This document shows, in pieces, positions 36,173 to 44,270 of a stretch of DNA of 64,000 nucleotides. The DNA is from Halobaculum roseum (GTDB taxonomy: Archaea; Halobacteriota; Halobacteria; Halobacteriales; Haloferacaceae), in assembly GCF_019880245.1 (NCBI RefSeq), contig NZ_CP082286.1:1878521-1942520 (forward strand), given 5' to 3'. Position numbers and translations under genes: made by a program. The notes beneath the pieces were generated by a model. It was not told the DNA's origin, made no database searches, and saw only the letters and a program-made list of their open reading frames with translations. Position 1 is the first letter of the stretch. Every line of letters begins with the position of its first letter.

Positions 36173-38935
36173 ATGCCGGGATCCGTCGCGGAGCCGTCGA
36201 TCGCCGTCCTCGTCGTGACGGCGGCCGACGAGACGGTTCCGGACGGGTTCGTCGACACGCTCGCGGACGCCGTCGACGGCGAGGTCGAAATCGTCGAGAC
36301 GGACGCGCTCGCGGAGCGACTCCGCGGGGGTCGGTGTCCGACGGCGATCGTGTTCGTCGGCGATCCGTCGCTGTCGGAGGGGGTTCGGGACACGTTGTCG
36401 ACGACGGCCGCGGCCGTCGTCGTGTACGCGGGGCGGGAACCGGACGCGGAGTCGACCCACGTCGACGGCTACGTCGAACGCGCCGCCGACATCGACCGCC
36501 TCCTCACGGAGATCGACCGCGCACGCGCCGGCGAGACGCGCAGGCAGCTGCGTGCGGCGCGGCGACGGATGACGGAGCTGCACGCCGGAACCGCCGACAT
36601 CGCCGCCGCCGAGGACGTCCAGGACCTGTTCGAGCGGACCGTCGAGGTGGCCGAGCGCGTGCTGTCGTTCGACCACTGCTCGGTCGTCGTGCGGGAGGGT
36701 GACACCATGGTGGCGCGGGCCCGGTCGGCGAACGTCGACTGGCTCCGCGAGCGCGTCCCGGTCGCCGAGTCGATCAGCGGGCGGGCGGTCAGTCGGGGGG
36801 AGACCATCCACGTGGACGACGTCGCCGCCCACGAGACGGCCGGCGACGAAACGCAGGGATCGGGTATCTCCGTGCCGTTCGGGGGCGACGCCGTCTTCCA
36901 AACGATCTCGAGGACGCCGTACGCCTTCGACGAGACCGACCGCGAGCTGGCGGAGCTGCTGGCGACGCACGTCGGGCAGGCGTACGAGCGCCTGCGGACA
37001 CAGGCGGACCTGACGCGCCGCGAGCGGGTGATGACGGAGCTGCACGAGGCGGCCCCCCGGATCGTCGACGCGGAAACGGAGGAGGAGCTGTACGATCTGA
37101 CCGTCGAGATCGCACGGCGCGTGCTTCAGTTCGACCACTCGTGCGTGTACGTCGTCGAGGACGACGGGTTCCGAATGCGTGCGACGACGGACCCGTCGCT
37201 GCCGGCGACGTTCGACCGCGGGTTCGGCGCGCTGGAGCACAGCTACGCCGAGGGCGAGTCGCTCGTCGTCGACGACACCGTCGAACACGAGATCGCGACC
37301 TCACGCGACGGGGAGCCCCGATCGGTCATCTCCGTCCCGTTCGCAGACGGCGCGGTCTTTCAGGCGGTCACCGACGAGACGGGGTCCTTCGACGAGCGCG
37401 ATCTGGAGTTCGCGGAACTGCTCGTCTCGTACGCGACGGTGACCCGCGAGCGGATCCGTTCGGAGGCGGCGCTGCGGGACGCACGGGAGACGACCGAGCG
37501 GCTCCACGTCGCCGCGACCGAACTGTCCGCGGCCGAGTCCGAGGACGCCCTGATCCGGCGGGCGATCGAGGCCGCGAGCGACGTCCTCTCGTTCGACAAG
37601 TCGACGCTGTCGCTGCGTCGGGGGGACACGCTCGTGCCGGTGGGCGCCGACGGGACCCGGCCGGACGGTGCGCGTCCGATGGACCTCGACGAGGGCGTCG
37701 CCGGGAAGACGTATCGATCCGGCGAGTCCGTTCTCATCCACGACGTGGACGACCACGGCGACGCCGAGCCGGTCAGGCGGGAGTACCGATCGGCGATCTC
37801 GATCCCCGTCGGCGATCTCGGGGTGTTCCAGGCGGTCGCCACCGAGCCGAGCGCGTTCGACCGCGACGACCTGAGCCACGCGGAGCTGCTGATGGCGCAC
37901 GTCGCCGTCTCGCTCGCTCGGACCCGAACGCAGGCGGACCTGCGCGCCGAGCGCGACCGGCTGTCGGCGCTGTTCGAGAACGTCCCCGACGCGGCGTTGT
38001 CGTTCGAGCTGGTCGACGGCGAGCCGATCGTCAAGGCGGTCAACAGCGCCTTCGAGGACACGTTCGGGTTCGGCGAGGAGATCGTCGGCGAACCGATCGA
38101 CGACCACATCGTCCCCGAGGAAGCCGAATCCGAGGCCGGAACGTTCAACGAGCGCCTCGCGAACGGCGAGAGCATCCGCGACGAGGTCCGTCGCATGACG
38201 GCCGACGGCATGCGCGACTTCCTGCTGTACGTCGTTCCGCTCGAACTCGACGCCGAGAACGTCGGCGGCTACGCCATCTACTCGGACATCTCCGAGCGAA
38301 AGGAGCGCGAGCGGGCGCTCCGTCGGCAGAACGAGCGGCTCGACGAGTTCGCGAGCGTCGTCTCACACGACCTCCGCAACCCGCTGTCGGTCGCGGAGGG
38401 GTACCTCGAACTCGCCCGCGAGACGGGCGACGTGGAGCATCTCGCAACCGTCTCCGACGCCGTCGAGCGCATGCGCGCGTTGGTCGACGACCTGCTTCGC
38501 CTCGCGCGCGAGGGGCGCGTCGTCGGCGACACGGAGCCGGTCGACGTGGCCGTCGCCGCCCGGGCGGCGTGGGGGAGCGTCGACACCGGCGACGCGACGC
38601 TCGAGGTCGAGGACGGGCTCGTCGTGGAGGCCGACGAGGACCGCCTGCGCGAGCTGTTCGAGAACCTCTTCCGCAACAGCATCGAGCACGGCGGGAGCGC
38701 GCCGACCGTCCGCGTGGAGGCGACGCCGACGGGCTTCGCGGTCGCCGACGACGGGCCGGGGATCCCGGCGGACCGTCGCGAGGAGGTGTTCGAGGTGGGC
38801 ATCTCCACGGTCGAGGACGGCACCGGCTTCGGGCTCGCGATCGTCCGCCGCATCGCCGAGGCGCACGGCTGGTCCGTGACCGCCACTGCCGGCGAGGACG
38901 GCGGCGCGCGCTTCGAGTTCGACGAGGTCGAGTGA
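36173..38935 (+). CDS. Multi-GAF/PAS sensor histidine kinase
   Basis: Soluble sensor kinase of about 920 residues. Order read from the sequence: a degenerate receiver-like domain (to about 125, lacking the phospho-acceptor Asp-Lys pattern), three GAF domains (roughly 135-280, 300-440, 455-580), a PAS domain (about 590-700), HisKA with H732 in VVSHDLRNPLSV, and a HATPase with NLFRNSIEHGG, DDGPGIPADRR and GFGLAIVRRI. No membrane segment, so it senses an intracellular or freely diffusing signal. No response regulator gene is adjacent, making it an orphan. An ATG at 36146 would add nine residues; the A/T box TTAAAT before 36173 favours the later start. Confidence 0.92.
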   Translation: MPGSVAEPSIAVLVVTAADETVPDGFVDTLADAVDGEVEIVETDALAERLRGGRCPTAIVFVGDPSLSEGVRDTLSTTAAAVVVYAGREPDAESTHVDGYVERAADIDRLLTEIDRARAGETRRQLRAARRRMTELHAGTADIAAAEDVQDLFERTVEVAERVLSFDHCSVVVREGDTMVARARSANVDWLRERVPVAESISGRAVSRGETIHVDDVAAHETAGDETQGSGISVPFGGDAVFQTISRTPYAFDETDRELAELLATHVGQAYERLRTQADLTRRERVMTELHEAAPRIVDAETEEELYDLTVEIARRVLQFDHSCVYVVEDDGFRMRATTDPSLPATFDRGFGALEHSYAEGESLVVDDTVEHEIATSRDGEPRSVISVPFADGAVFQAVTDETGSFDERDLEFAELLVSYATVTRERIRSEAALRDARETTERLHVAATELSAAESEDALIRRAIEAASDVLSFDKSTLSLRRGDTLVPVGADGTRPDGARPMDLDEGVAGKTYRSGESVLIHDVDDHGDAEPVRREYRSAISIPVGDLGVFQAVATEPSAFDRDDLSHAELLMAHVAVSLARTRTQADLRAERDRLSALFENVPDAALSFELVDGEPIVKAVNSAFEDTFGFGEEIVGEPIDDHIVPEEAESEAGTFNERLANGESIRDEVRRMTADGMRDFLLYVVPLELDAENVGGYAIYSDISERKERERALRRQNERLDEFASVVSHDLRNPLSVAEGYLELARETGDVEHLATVSDAVERMRALVDDLLRLAREGRVVGDTEPVDVAVAARAAWGSVDTGDATLEVEDGLVVEADEDRLRELFENLFRNSIEHGGSAPTVRVEATPTGFAVADDGPGIPADRREEVFEVGISTVEDGTGFGLAIVRRIAEAHGWSVTATAGEDGGARFEFDEVE

Positions 38936-38985
38936 ACGAGGCCCCGGACGGGCGCGGGGCGGTCACGGACGGTCCGTCCGCCGCC

Positions 38986-39510
38986 TCAGTTCAGTACGAG
39001 GAATCGGTAGTTCAGCACCGCGGCGAAACAGACCCACGCGAGGTACGGGACGAGCAGCGCCGCCGCCCGGCGGTCGACGCGGGCGAACGCGGCGATCGTG
39101 CCCGCGAGCAGGACCGCGAGCGCGACGACGATCGCCAGCGCCGCCGCGATCTCCTGCAGCGCGAAGAAGGTCGGCGTCCACGCGACGTTGAAGCCGAACT
39201 GGAGGACGAACGCCCCGAACGCGAGGCGGCGCGCGCCCGACGGCTCCGCGCGCACGAGCAGCCACAGCGCGACGCCCGACAGCGTGAACAGCGCCGTCCA
39301 GACGACGCCGAACAGCCACCCCGGCGGGTAGATCTCGGGCTTCGTCAGCGCCGCGAACCACGCGGAGTCGGGGCCGCCCAGGACGGCCGGGACCGCGCCG
39401 ACGACGTTGACCGCGAGGACCAGCGCGGCGAGGCCGACGAGCCCGTCGAGTCGGTCGTCGAGCCCCGAGATCGGGCCGCCGCGGTCGATCGCGGACGCGG
39501 AGTCGGTCAT
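38986..39510 (-). CDS. TspO/MBR family membrane protein
   Basis: A 174-residue, five-TM protein of the tryptophan-rich sensory protein family. Marks are the loop WFAALTKPEIYPPGWLFGVVWT (the PP..VF.WT signature), ALWLLV, FGFNVAWTPTFFALQ and PYLAWVCFAAVLNYRFLVLN at the C-terminus. TspO proteins bind porphyrins or other tetrapyrroles and are stress-linked in bacteria. An extra 30-residue polar N-terminus is haloarchaeal. ATG at 39510 has a TTTATG box 26 nt upstream. It is convergent to the sensor kinase with 50 bp between. Confidence 0.92.
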   Translation of the reverse strand: MTDSASAIDRGGPISGLDDRLDGLVGLAALVLAVNVVGAVPAVLGGPDSAWFAALTKPEIYPPGWLFGVVWTALFTLSGVALWLLVRAEPSGARRLAFGAFVLQFGFNVAWTPTFFALQEIAAALAIVVALAVLLAGTIAAFARVDRRAAALLVPYLAWVCFAAVLNYRFLVLN

Positions 39511-39535
39511 ACCGGATCACTACGCGCCCGAACGG

Positions 39536-39541
39536 CATAAA
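39536..39541 (-). promoter_or_regulatory. TATA box of the TspO gene
   Basis: TTTATG on the minus strand ends 26 nt before the ATG at 39510. Confidence 0.5.
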
Positions 39542-39567
39542 TCGGGTCGCCGGTTCCGGGAGCCGAC

Positions 39568-40593
39568 TCAGGCCTCGGCGACGACCGACTCGATGCGGTC
39601 GAGCGCCTCTTCCACGTCGTCGCCGTCGACGTCGAGATGTGTACACAGCCGGCAGGTGTACTCGCCGAAGGCGCTGAAGGAGACGCCGGCGTCCTTGCAG
39701 GCGGTCGACAGCTCCTCGCCGGTCAGGCCGGCGGCCTCGCTGTCGACCATCACGATGTTCGTGTCCGGCTCCGGCGCCGACAGGCCGTCGATCCCGTTCA
39801 GCCCCTCGGCGAGGCGGGCGGCGTTGGCGTGGTCCTCGGCGAGCCGGTCGACGTTCTCCAGCGCGAGCAGGCCCGGCGCGGCGATCATCCCGGCCTGCCG
39901 CATCGCGCCCCCGAACAGCTTCCGGGTCCGGCGGGCGCGCCGGATGAACTCGGCGTCGCCGGCGAGCACCGACCCGACCGGGGCGCCCAGCCCCTTCGAG
40001 AGACAGAACATCACCGAGTCGACGTGCTCGGTCATCGCCGCGGGCTCGGTGTCGAGCGCGACGCAGGCGTTCAGGAACCGCGCGCCGTCGAGGTGGACCG
40101 GCACGCCGAGGTCGTGGGCGGCCGCGGCCGCCTCGTCGACGTGCGCCTTCGGGACGGCGACGCCGCCGCGGGAGTTGTGCGTGTTTTCGAGGCACAGCAG
40201 CCCCGTGCCGGGGCGGTGGAGGTCCTCGGCGACGTACCCCTCGCGAACCTGTTCCGGCGTCGGGACGCAGCGGTCGCCGCAGTCGAGGATGCGCGGCTGG
40301 ACCCCCGAGAGCTGCGGGATGCCGCCCAGCTCCCACTTGTACACGTGGGCCTGCTCGTCGCACAGCAGTTCCTGCCCGCGGTCGGTGTGCGTGTGGACGG
40401 CGATCTGGTTGCCCATCGTCCCCGAGGGGACGTACAGGGCGGCCTCGAAGCCGGCGAGGTCGGCCGCGCGCGCCTCCAACTCGTTGACCGTCGGGTCGTC
40501 CGCGTACACGTCGTCGCCGACGGCTGCGTCGCGGGCGGCCTCGCGCATCTCGTCGCCGGGGCGGGTCACCGTGTCCGAACGGAAGTCGATCAT
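39568..40593 (-). CDS. L-threonine aldolase-type PLP enzyme
   Basis: A 341-residue fold-type I PLP enzyme that cleaves threonine (often allo-threonine) to glycine and acetaldehyde. The start MIDFRSDTVTRPGDEMREA and the block YVPSGTMGNQIAVHTHTD are typical. LENTHNSRGGVAVP and VHLDGARFLNACVAL hold the PLP Asp, and the PLP Lys is K200 in SKGLGAPVGSVL. The tail contains YTCRLCTHLDVDGDDVEEAL. ATG at 40593 with a GATATTT box 25 nt upstream. An in-frame upstream extension to 40950 is low-complexity and not credible. The enzyme could feed glycine/threonine turnover next to the Ser/Thr genes elsewhere in the window. Confidence 0.93.
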   Translation of the reverse strand: MIDFRSDTVTRPGDEMREAARDAAVGDDVYADDPTVNELEARAADLAGFEAALYVPSGTMGNQIAVHTHTDRGQELLCDEQAHVYKWELGGIPQLSGVQPRILDCGDRCVPTPEQVREGYVAEDLHRPGTGLLCLENTHNSRGGVAVPKAHVDEAAAAAHDLGVPVHLDGARFLNACVALDTEPAAMTEHVDSVMFCLSKGLGAPVGSVLAGDAEFIRRARRTRKLFGGAMRQAGMIAAPGLLALENVDRLAEDHANAARLAEGLNGIDGLSAPEPDTNIVMVDSEAAGLTGEELSTACKDAGVSFSAFGEYTCRLCTHLDVDGDDVEEALDRIESVVAEA

Positions 40594-40617
40594 ACCTGAG
40601 CGTCCGCGCGACGGCGG

Positions 40618-40624
40618 AAATATC
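40618..40624 (-). promoter_or_regulatory. TATA-like box of the threonine aldolase gene
   Basis: GATATTT on the minus strand, 25 nt before the ATG at 40593. Confidence 0.5.
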
Positions 40625-40690
40625 GCGCGGTCCGATCGTCGATCCGGGGCGAGGCGGGACGGGACCGTTGGGGGTAGCACGACCGCGATT

Positions 40691-40742
40691 CCCGTGGCGA
40701 CGACTGCGACTCCCGCGGTGATCCCGTGGCGACGACCGCGAC
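40691..40742 (+). repeat. 20-bp direct repeat (two copies, 32-bp period)
   Basis: The two copies agree at 19 of 20 bases. A short Arg/Asp-triplet expansion is possible, and no function can be assigned. Confidence 0.45.
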
Positions 40743-40937
40743 GACCGCGAAAGTCCCACCCGAGCCCCGGACGGGCGTCGTCGCGGCCGGGACTACCCGT
40801 GTACTGCGGCGGGTAGTCGGGGATCGTCGCGGTAGCGTAAACCGGTCGTCGCGTCCGCGGGAAGCCGGTCGTGGTGACGACGGAGGGAGAACTCACGTCC
40901 GAGGGATTCACGGCGCGGCATCGCGAACGTCCACCCA

Positions 40938-41729
40938 GTGCCGTACGCATCGAACGGGGACGTGGATCTGTACTACGAGGTGGACGGCGAGGGCGACGAC
41001 GACCGCGACGTGGACGCCGTCGCGTTCTGCGGCGAGATCGGCTACGGCCCCTGGCAGTGGGGGTGGCAACACGCCGCGATCGCCGGCCCGTACCGCGCCG
41101 TGGTGCCGGCGACGCGCGGCACCGGCGACTCCGAGACCCCGCCGGGACCGTACACCGTCGGACAACTCGCCGCGGATCTGGACGCCGTGCTCGCGGACGC
41201 GGGGGTCCGTGCGGCCCACGTCGTCGGCGTCGGCCTCGGCGGGATGGTCGCGCTGCACGCCGCGTTTCACTCCCGACGCGTTCGGAAGCTCGCGCTCGTC
41301 GGGACGCCCGCCTACGGCGACGGGATGAACCCCGATCCCTTGTGGGGCGACCCGACCGACCCCGCGGCGCTGAAGTCGTCGCTGCGGGCGGCCGTCACCG
41401 ACGAGTTCCTCGACGCGGTGCCCGACGCGGTCGCCCGGATCGTCGAGTGGCGGGCGGCGGAGGACGCCGGCCGCGACGCGTGGGAGGGCGCGCGGGCCGC
41501 CGTCCGCGGGTTCGACCTGTCCGACCGGCTGTACGAGGTGTCGAACGAGGCGCTCGTGCTCCACGGGAGCGAGGACGCGGTGTGCCCGCCGACGAAGGGC
41601 GAGGAGCTGGCCGAGGGGCTGCCCCGCGGGGAGTTCGTCGAGGTCGACGGCGCGGGCCACCTCGCTACCATGGAGGCGAGCCGCGAGGTGAACGACCGGG
41701 TCCTCGGCTTTCTCGACGCGGAGGCGTGA
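40938..41729 (+). CDS. Alpha/beta-hydrolase fold protein lacking the nucleophile Ser
   Basis: A 263-residue alpha/beta-hydrolase. The oxyanion-side region FCGEIGYGPWQWGWQ and the strand VVPATRGTGDSETPPGPYT precede the nucleophile elbow, which here reads GVGLGG: position 99 is Gly where GxSxG has Ser. The family Asp (in GSEDAVCPP) and His (in GAGHLATM, near 241) remain. So the fold is intact while the catalytic triad is incomplete; it could be a non-enzymatic binder, or use another residue. GTG at 40938 is the start. Downstream on the same strand lies a glutamine amidotransferase-like gene 130 bp away. Confidence 0.85.
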   Translation: MPYASNGDVDLYYEVDGEGDDDRDVDAVAFCGEIGYGPWQWGWQHAAIAGPYRAVVPATRGTGDSETPPGPYTVGQLAADLDAVLADAGVRAAHVVGVGLGGMVALHAAFHSRRVRKLALVGTPAYGDGMNPDPLWGDPTDPAALKSSLRAAVTDEFLDAVPDAVARIVEWRAAEDAGRDAWEGARAAVRGFDLSDRLYEVSNEALVLHGSEDAVCPPTKGEELAEGLPRGEFVEVDGAGHLATMEASREVNDRVLGFLDAEA

Positions 41730-41861
41730 GCCGAGGGGCCGCACTGCTCGGGGGACCCCACCGCGGCGTCGGCGGTGTCGGCGGCGTCGGCGGCGTCGGC
41801 GACGCCGGCGGAACTCGGCGGTGGCGCAAACCCTTTGCCCGAGAACGACCCAGAACCGCCA

Positions 41862-42575
41862 ATGACACGTCTCCGGCTCGCGCTGCTCAACGCGGCCCAC
41901 GACGGCGCGAACACCGCCCGCAACTTCCGACGGGAGCTCGATGCCGACCTCGTGGAGTTCGACGCGAACGCACAGCAGCTCCCGGATCACTTCGACTTCG
42001 ACGGCGTGGTCGTCACCGGCTCGCGCTCGTCGGTCTACTGGGACGAGGAGTGGATCCCGCCGCTGATCGAGTGGACCGCCGAGGCCGCCGAGCGCGACCT
42101 GCCGGTTCTGGGCGTCTGTTACGGCCATCAGGTACTCGCGGAGGCGCTGGGGGGTCGCGTCGGCGGCATGGACGACTTCGAGATCGGGTACAACGAGATC
42201 ACTCACCGCGGCGACGACGAGCTGTTCGCGGGCATCGACGAGGAGTTCACCGTCTTCACCACCCACGGCGACGCGGTCGTCGAGCTCCCGCCGGGCGCCG
42301 AGCTGCTCGCGGAAAACGAGTTCGGCGTGCACGCGTTCCGGAAGGGGAGCTGCTGGGGCGTGCAGTTCCATCCCGAGTACGATGTCGAGACTGCCGAGAC
42401 CGTCACCGAGGGGAAGCGCGACCGCATCGGCGACGAGCGGGTCGACGAGGTGCTCGCGGAGATCACCCCCGAACGGTACGACGCCGCCTGCGAGGCGAAG
42501 ACGCTGTTCGACAACTTCGCCGCCCACTGCCGCCGCGTGCGCGACGCGGACTCGAACGCCGAGATCGAGGCGTAA
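41862..42575 (+). CDS. Class I glutamine amidotransferase-like protein
   Basis: A 237-residue stand-alone GATase1 domain. The nucleophile is C86 in GVCYGHQVLAEALGG, the His-Glu pair is in VQFHPEYD near residue 170, and the oxyanion strand is VVVTGSRSSVYWDEEW. It resembles the GMP synthase/GATase subfamily used as a single-domain protein in haloarchaea. The acceptor or partner synthetase is not in the window, so the aminated substrate is unknown. ATG at 41862 is in good context. Confidence 0.88.
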   Translation: MTRLRLALLNAAHDGANTARNFRRELDADLVEFDANAQQLPDHFDFDGVVVTGSRSSVYWDEEWIPPLIEWTAEAAERDLPVLGVCYGHQVLAEALGGRVGGMDDFEIGYNEITHRGDDELFAGIDEEFTVFTTHGDAVVELPPGAELLAENEFGVHAFRKGSCWGVQFHPEYDVETAETVTEGKRDRIGDERVDEVLAEITPERYDAACEAKTLFDNFAAHCRRVRDADSNAEIEA

Positions 42576-42638
42576 TCCCCGCCCGGCACCGATCCCACTG
42601 TCGAAACCCCTATGGCCCGCACCGCCGCATCGGCGGAC

Positions 42639-42794
42639 ATGGCAGTTGTCGACACGCTGATCGACGCCGTCGCGGCGAACCCCGGGTTGACGATCATCCT
42701 CGTGGTGTTGCTCGCGCTGGTGTTCGGCGCGTATCTCTTCATCCGCCGGATCGTCGTCAGCGCCGCCGAGGGCTACGATCAGGGGCGACGGTGA
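42639..42794 (+). CDS. Small single-TM membrane protein
   Basis: A 51-residue product from an ATG at 42639 (an in-frame ATG at 42612 would add nine residues). One hydrophobic helix, from LTIILVVLLALVFGAYLFI, is flanked by a short N-terminal amphipathic part and a basic C-terminal segment (RRIVVSAAEGYDQGRR). It lies 63 bp downstream of the amidotransferase and 122 bp upstream of the permease in the same direction. Probably real because of its clear topology and haloarchaeal look, but no family or function is known to me. Confidence 0.6.
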   Translation: MAVVDTLIDAVAANPGLTIILVVLLALVFGAYLFIRRIVVSAAEGYDQGRR

Positions 42795-42916
42795 CCGGCG
42801 TCCAGGGGCGCGATCGCCGCCGACGGCGCGGTCGGGCCCGACCGTGGCTCCGATGTCGCGGCCGGGATCGACCCCGGACCCAACAAGGACTTACCCGCGG
42901 GGCCTGACGCCCGGGT

Positions 42917-44122
42917 ATGGTCGCAGCCGGCACCCTCGCCACGCTTCTGGTCGCCGCGCTCGCGTCGCTGTTCATGGCGTGGGCCATCGGCGCCGGATCG
43001 TCCGGGTCGACGCCCTTCGCCCCCGCCGTCGGCGCCAACGCCATCTCGGTGATGCGCGCCGGCCTGATCGTCGGCGTGCTCGGCTTCCTCGGCGCGGTGC
43101 TGCAGGGCGCCAACGTCACGGAGGCCGTCGGGAACGACCTCGTCGTCGGGGTGTCGATCACCGCCACGGCGGCCATCGTCGGGCTGATCACCGCCGCCGT
43201 GCTCGTCGCGATCGGCGTGTTCGCCGGCTACCCCATCGCCACCGCGTTCACCGTCACCGGCGCGGTCGTCGGCGTCGGCCTCGCGCTCGGGGGCGACCCG
43301 GCGTGGGGGAAGTACCGCGAGATCGTGGCGCTGTGGGTCGCGACCCCGTTCGTCGGCGGCTCCATCGCGTACGCCACGGCGCGGCTCCTCCGGGCCGAGC
43401 GCGTCCCCGAGCGCGTCGCCGTGCCGACGCTCGCGGGCCTCGTCGCCGCCCTCGTCGCCAACATCGGCTTCACCGTGCTCGGCCCGCCGGGCGTGCAGCG
43501 GTCGCTCGCGGGCGCCGTCGCCGCAGCCCTCCCCGCCGTCGGCATCGCGGGCGTCGACCTCGGCTGGGTCGCCGTCACGGTCGCGTTCTCGGTCATCGTC
43601 GCGCTCGCGCTGTTTCGCGACATGACGATCGACGAGGCGCGCGGGCAGCGTCGCTTCCTCCTCGTGCTCGGTGGACTCGTCGCCTTCTCCGCCGGCGGAT
43701 CGCAGGTCGGGCTCGCGATCGGCCCGCTCGTTCCGCTCCTCGGAGGGGAGGGGGCGGACGTGCAGATCCCCCTCATCGCCGTGCTCGTCGGCGGGGGGCT
43801 CGGCCTGCTCGCCGGCTCGTGGACGGGCGCCCCGCGGATGATCAAGGCGCTCGCGCAGGACTACTCCTCGCTGGGGCCGCGCCGCTCCATCGCCGCGCTC
43901 ATCCCCAGCTTCGCCATCGCCCAGACCGCCGTCGCGTTCGGCATCCCCGTCTCGTTCAACGAGATCATCGTGAGCGCGATCATCGGATCGGGGTACGCTG
44001 CGGGGGGTGCGGGGGTGAGCACGCGGAAGATGGCCTACACCGTGCTCGCGTGGATCGGGTCGCTGGCGCTGGCGCTCGGGCTGGGGTACGGGGCGTTCGT
44101 CGCGGTGGGTGCAGTGGTGTGA
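42917..44122 (+). CDS. PiT-family inorganic phosphate transporter
   Basis: A 401-residue polytopic permease. The first repeat has GANAISVMRAGLIVGVLGFLGAVLQG, the second IGPLVPLLGGEGA and FGIPVSFNEIIVSAIIGSGYAAGG. These match the duplicated GANDxAN...-type signature regions of the PiT family, although the Asn/Asp residues are partly replaced. About ten TM segments, with a central cytoplasmic loop (DMTIDEARGQRRFL). It would import phosphate with a cation. Start is ATG at 42917. The 3' end overlaps a bulged inverted repeat that continues to 44191. Confidence 0.88.
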   Translation: MVAAGTLATLLVAALASLFMAWAIGAGSSGSTPFAPAVGANAISVMRAGLIVGVLGFLGAVLQGANVTEAVGNDLVVGVSITATAAIVGLITAAVLVAIGVFAGYPIATAFTVTGAVVGVGLALGGDPAWGKYREIVALWVATPFVGGSIAYATARLLRAERVPERVAVPTLAGLVAALVANIGFTVLGPPGVQRSLAGAVAAALPAVGIAGVDLGWVAVTVAFSVIVALALFRDMTIDEARGQRRFLLVLGGLVAFSAGGSQVGLAIGPLVPLLGGEGADVQIPLIAVLVGGGLGLLAGSWTGAPRMIKALAQDYSSLGPRRSIAALIPSFAIAQTAVAFGIPVSFNEIIVSAIIGSGYAAGGAGVSTRKMAYTVLAWIGSLALALGLGYGAFVAVGAVV

Positions 44123-44191
44123 GTAGTACGACCGAGGCACAGCGGAGCGAACGGCCCCGCCGATTCCGAAGTCGGGCTGCGGTCGCTACTC
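44121..44191. terminator. Bulged inverted repeat between convergent genes
   Basis: GAGTAG (44121-44126), TA bulge, CGACCG (44129-44134) pairs with CGGTCG (44180-44185) and CTACTC (44186-44191), with an inner CCGA/TCGG pair. It begins at the stop codon of the permease and lies in front of the converging CNNM gene, a natural place for a terminator, but no T-run follows. Confidence 0.4.
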
Positions 44192-44270
44192 AGCAGCGGA
44201 CGGGAGGACATTACAAGCGAGAGTCAGCGGTTCTCAGGCGACGCAGATCGATTCGGTGTGCCACCTCCGG

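Larger units (their letters stand above)
40594..40937. other. Divergent intergenic region with a near-exact direct repeat
   Basis: About 340 bp between the threonine aldolase and the alpha/beta-hydrolase. It holds the aldolase promoter box and a 20-bp direct repeat, CCCGTGGCGACGACTGCGAC at 40691-40710 and again at 40723-40742 with one change. I see no gene. Confidence 0.55.

Noticed and set aside
40594-40950. N-terminal extension of the threonine aldolase to 40950
   Set aside because: The extension is low-complexity and crosses a direct repeat; the ATG at 40593 matches the family start and has a promoter box 25 nt upstream.
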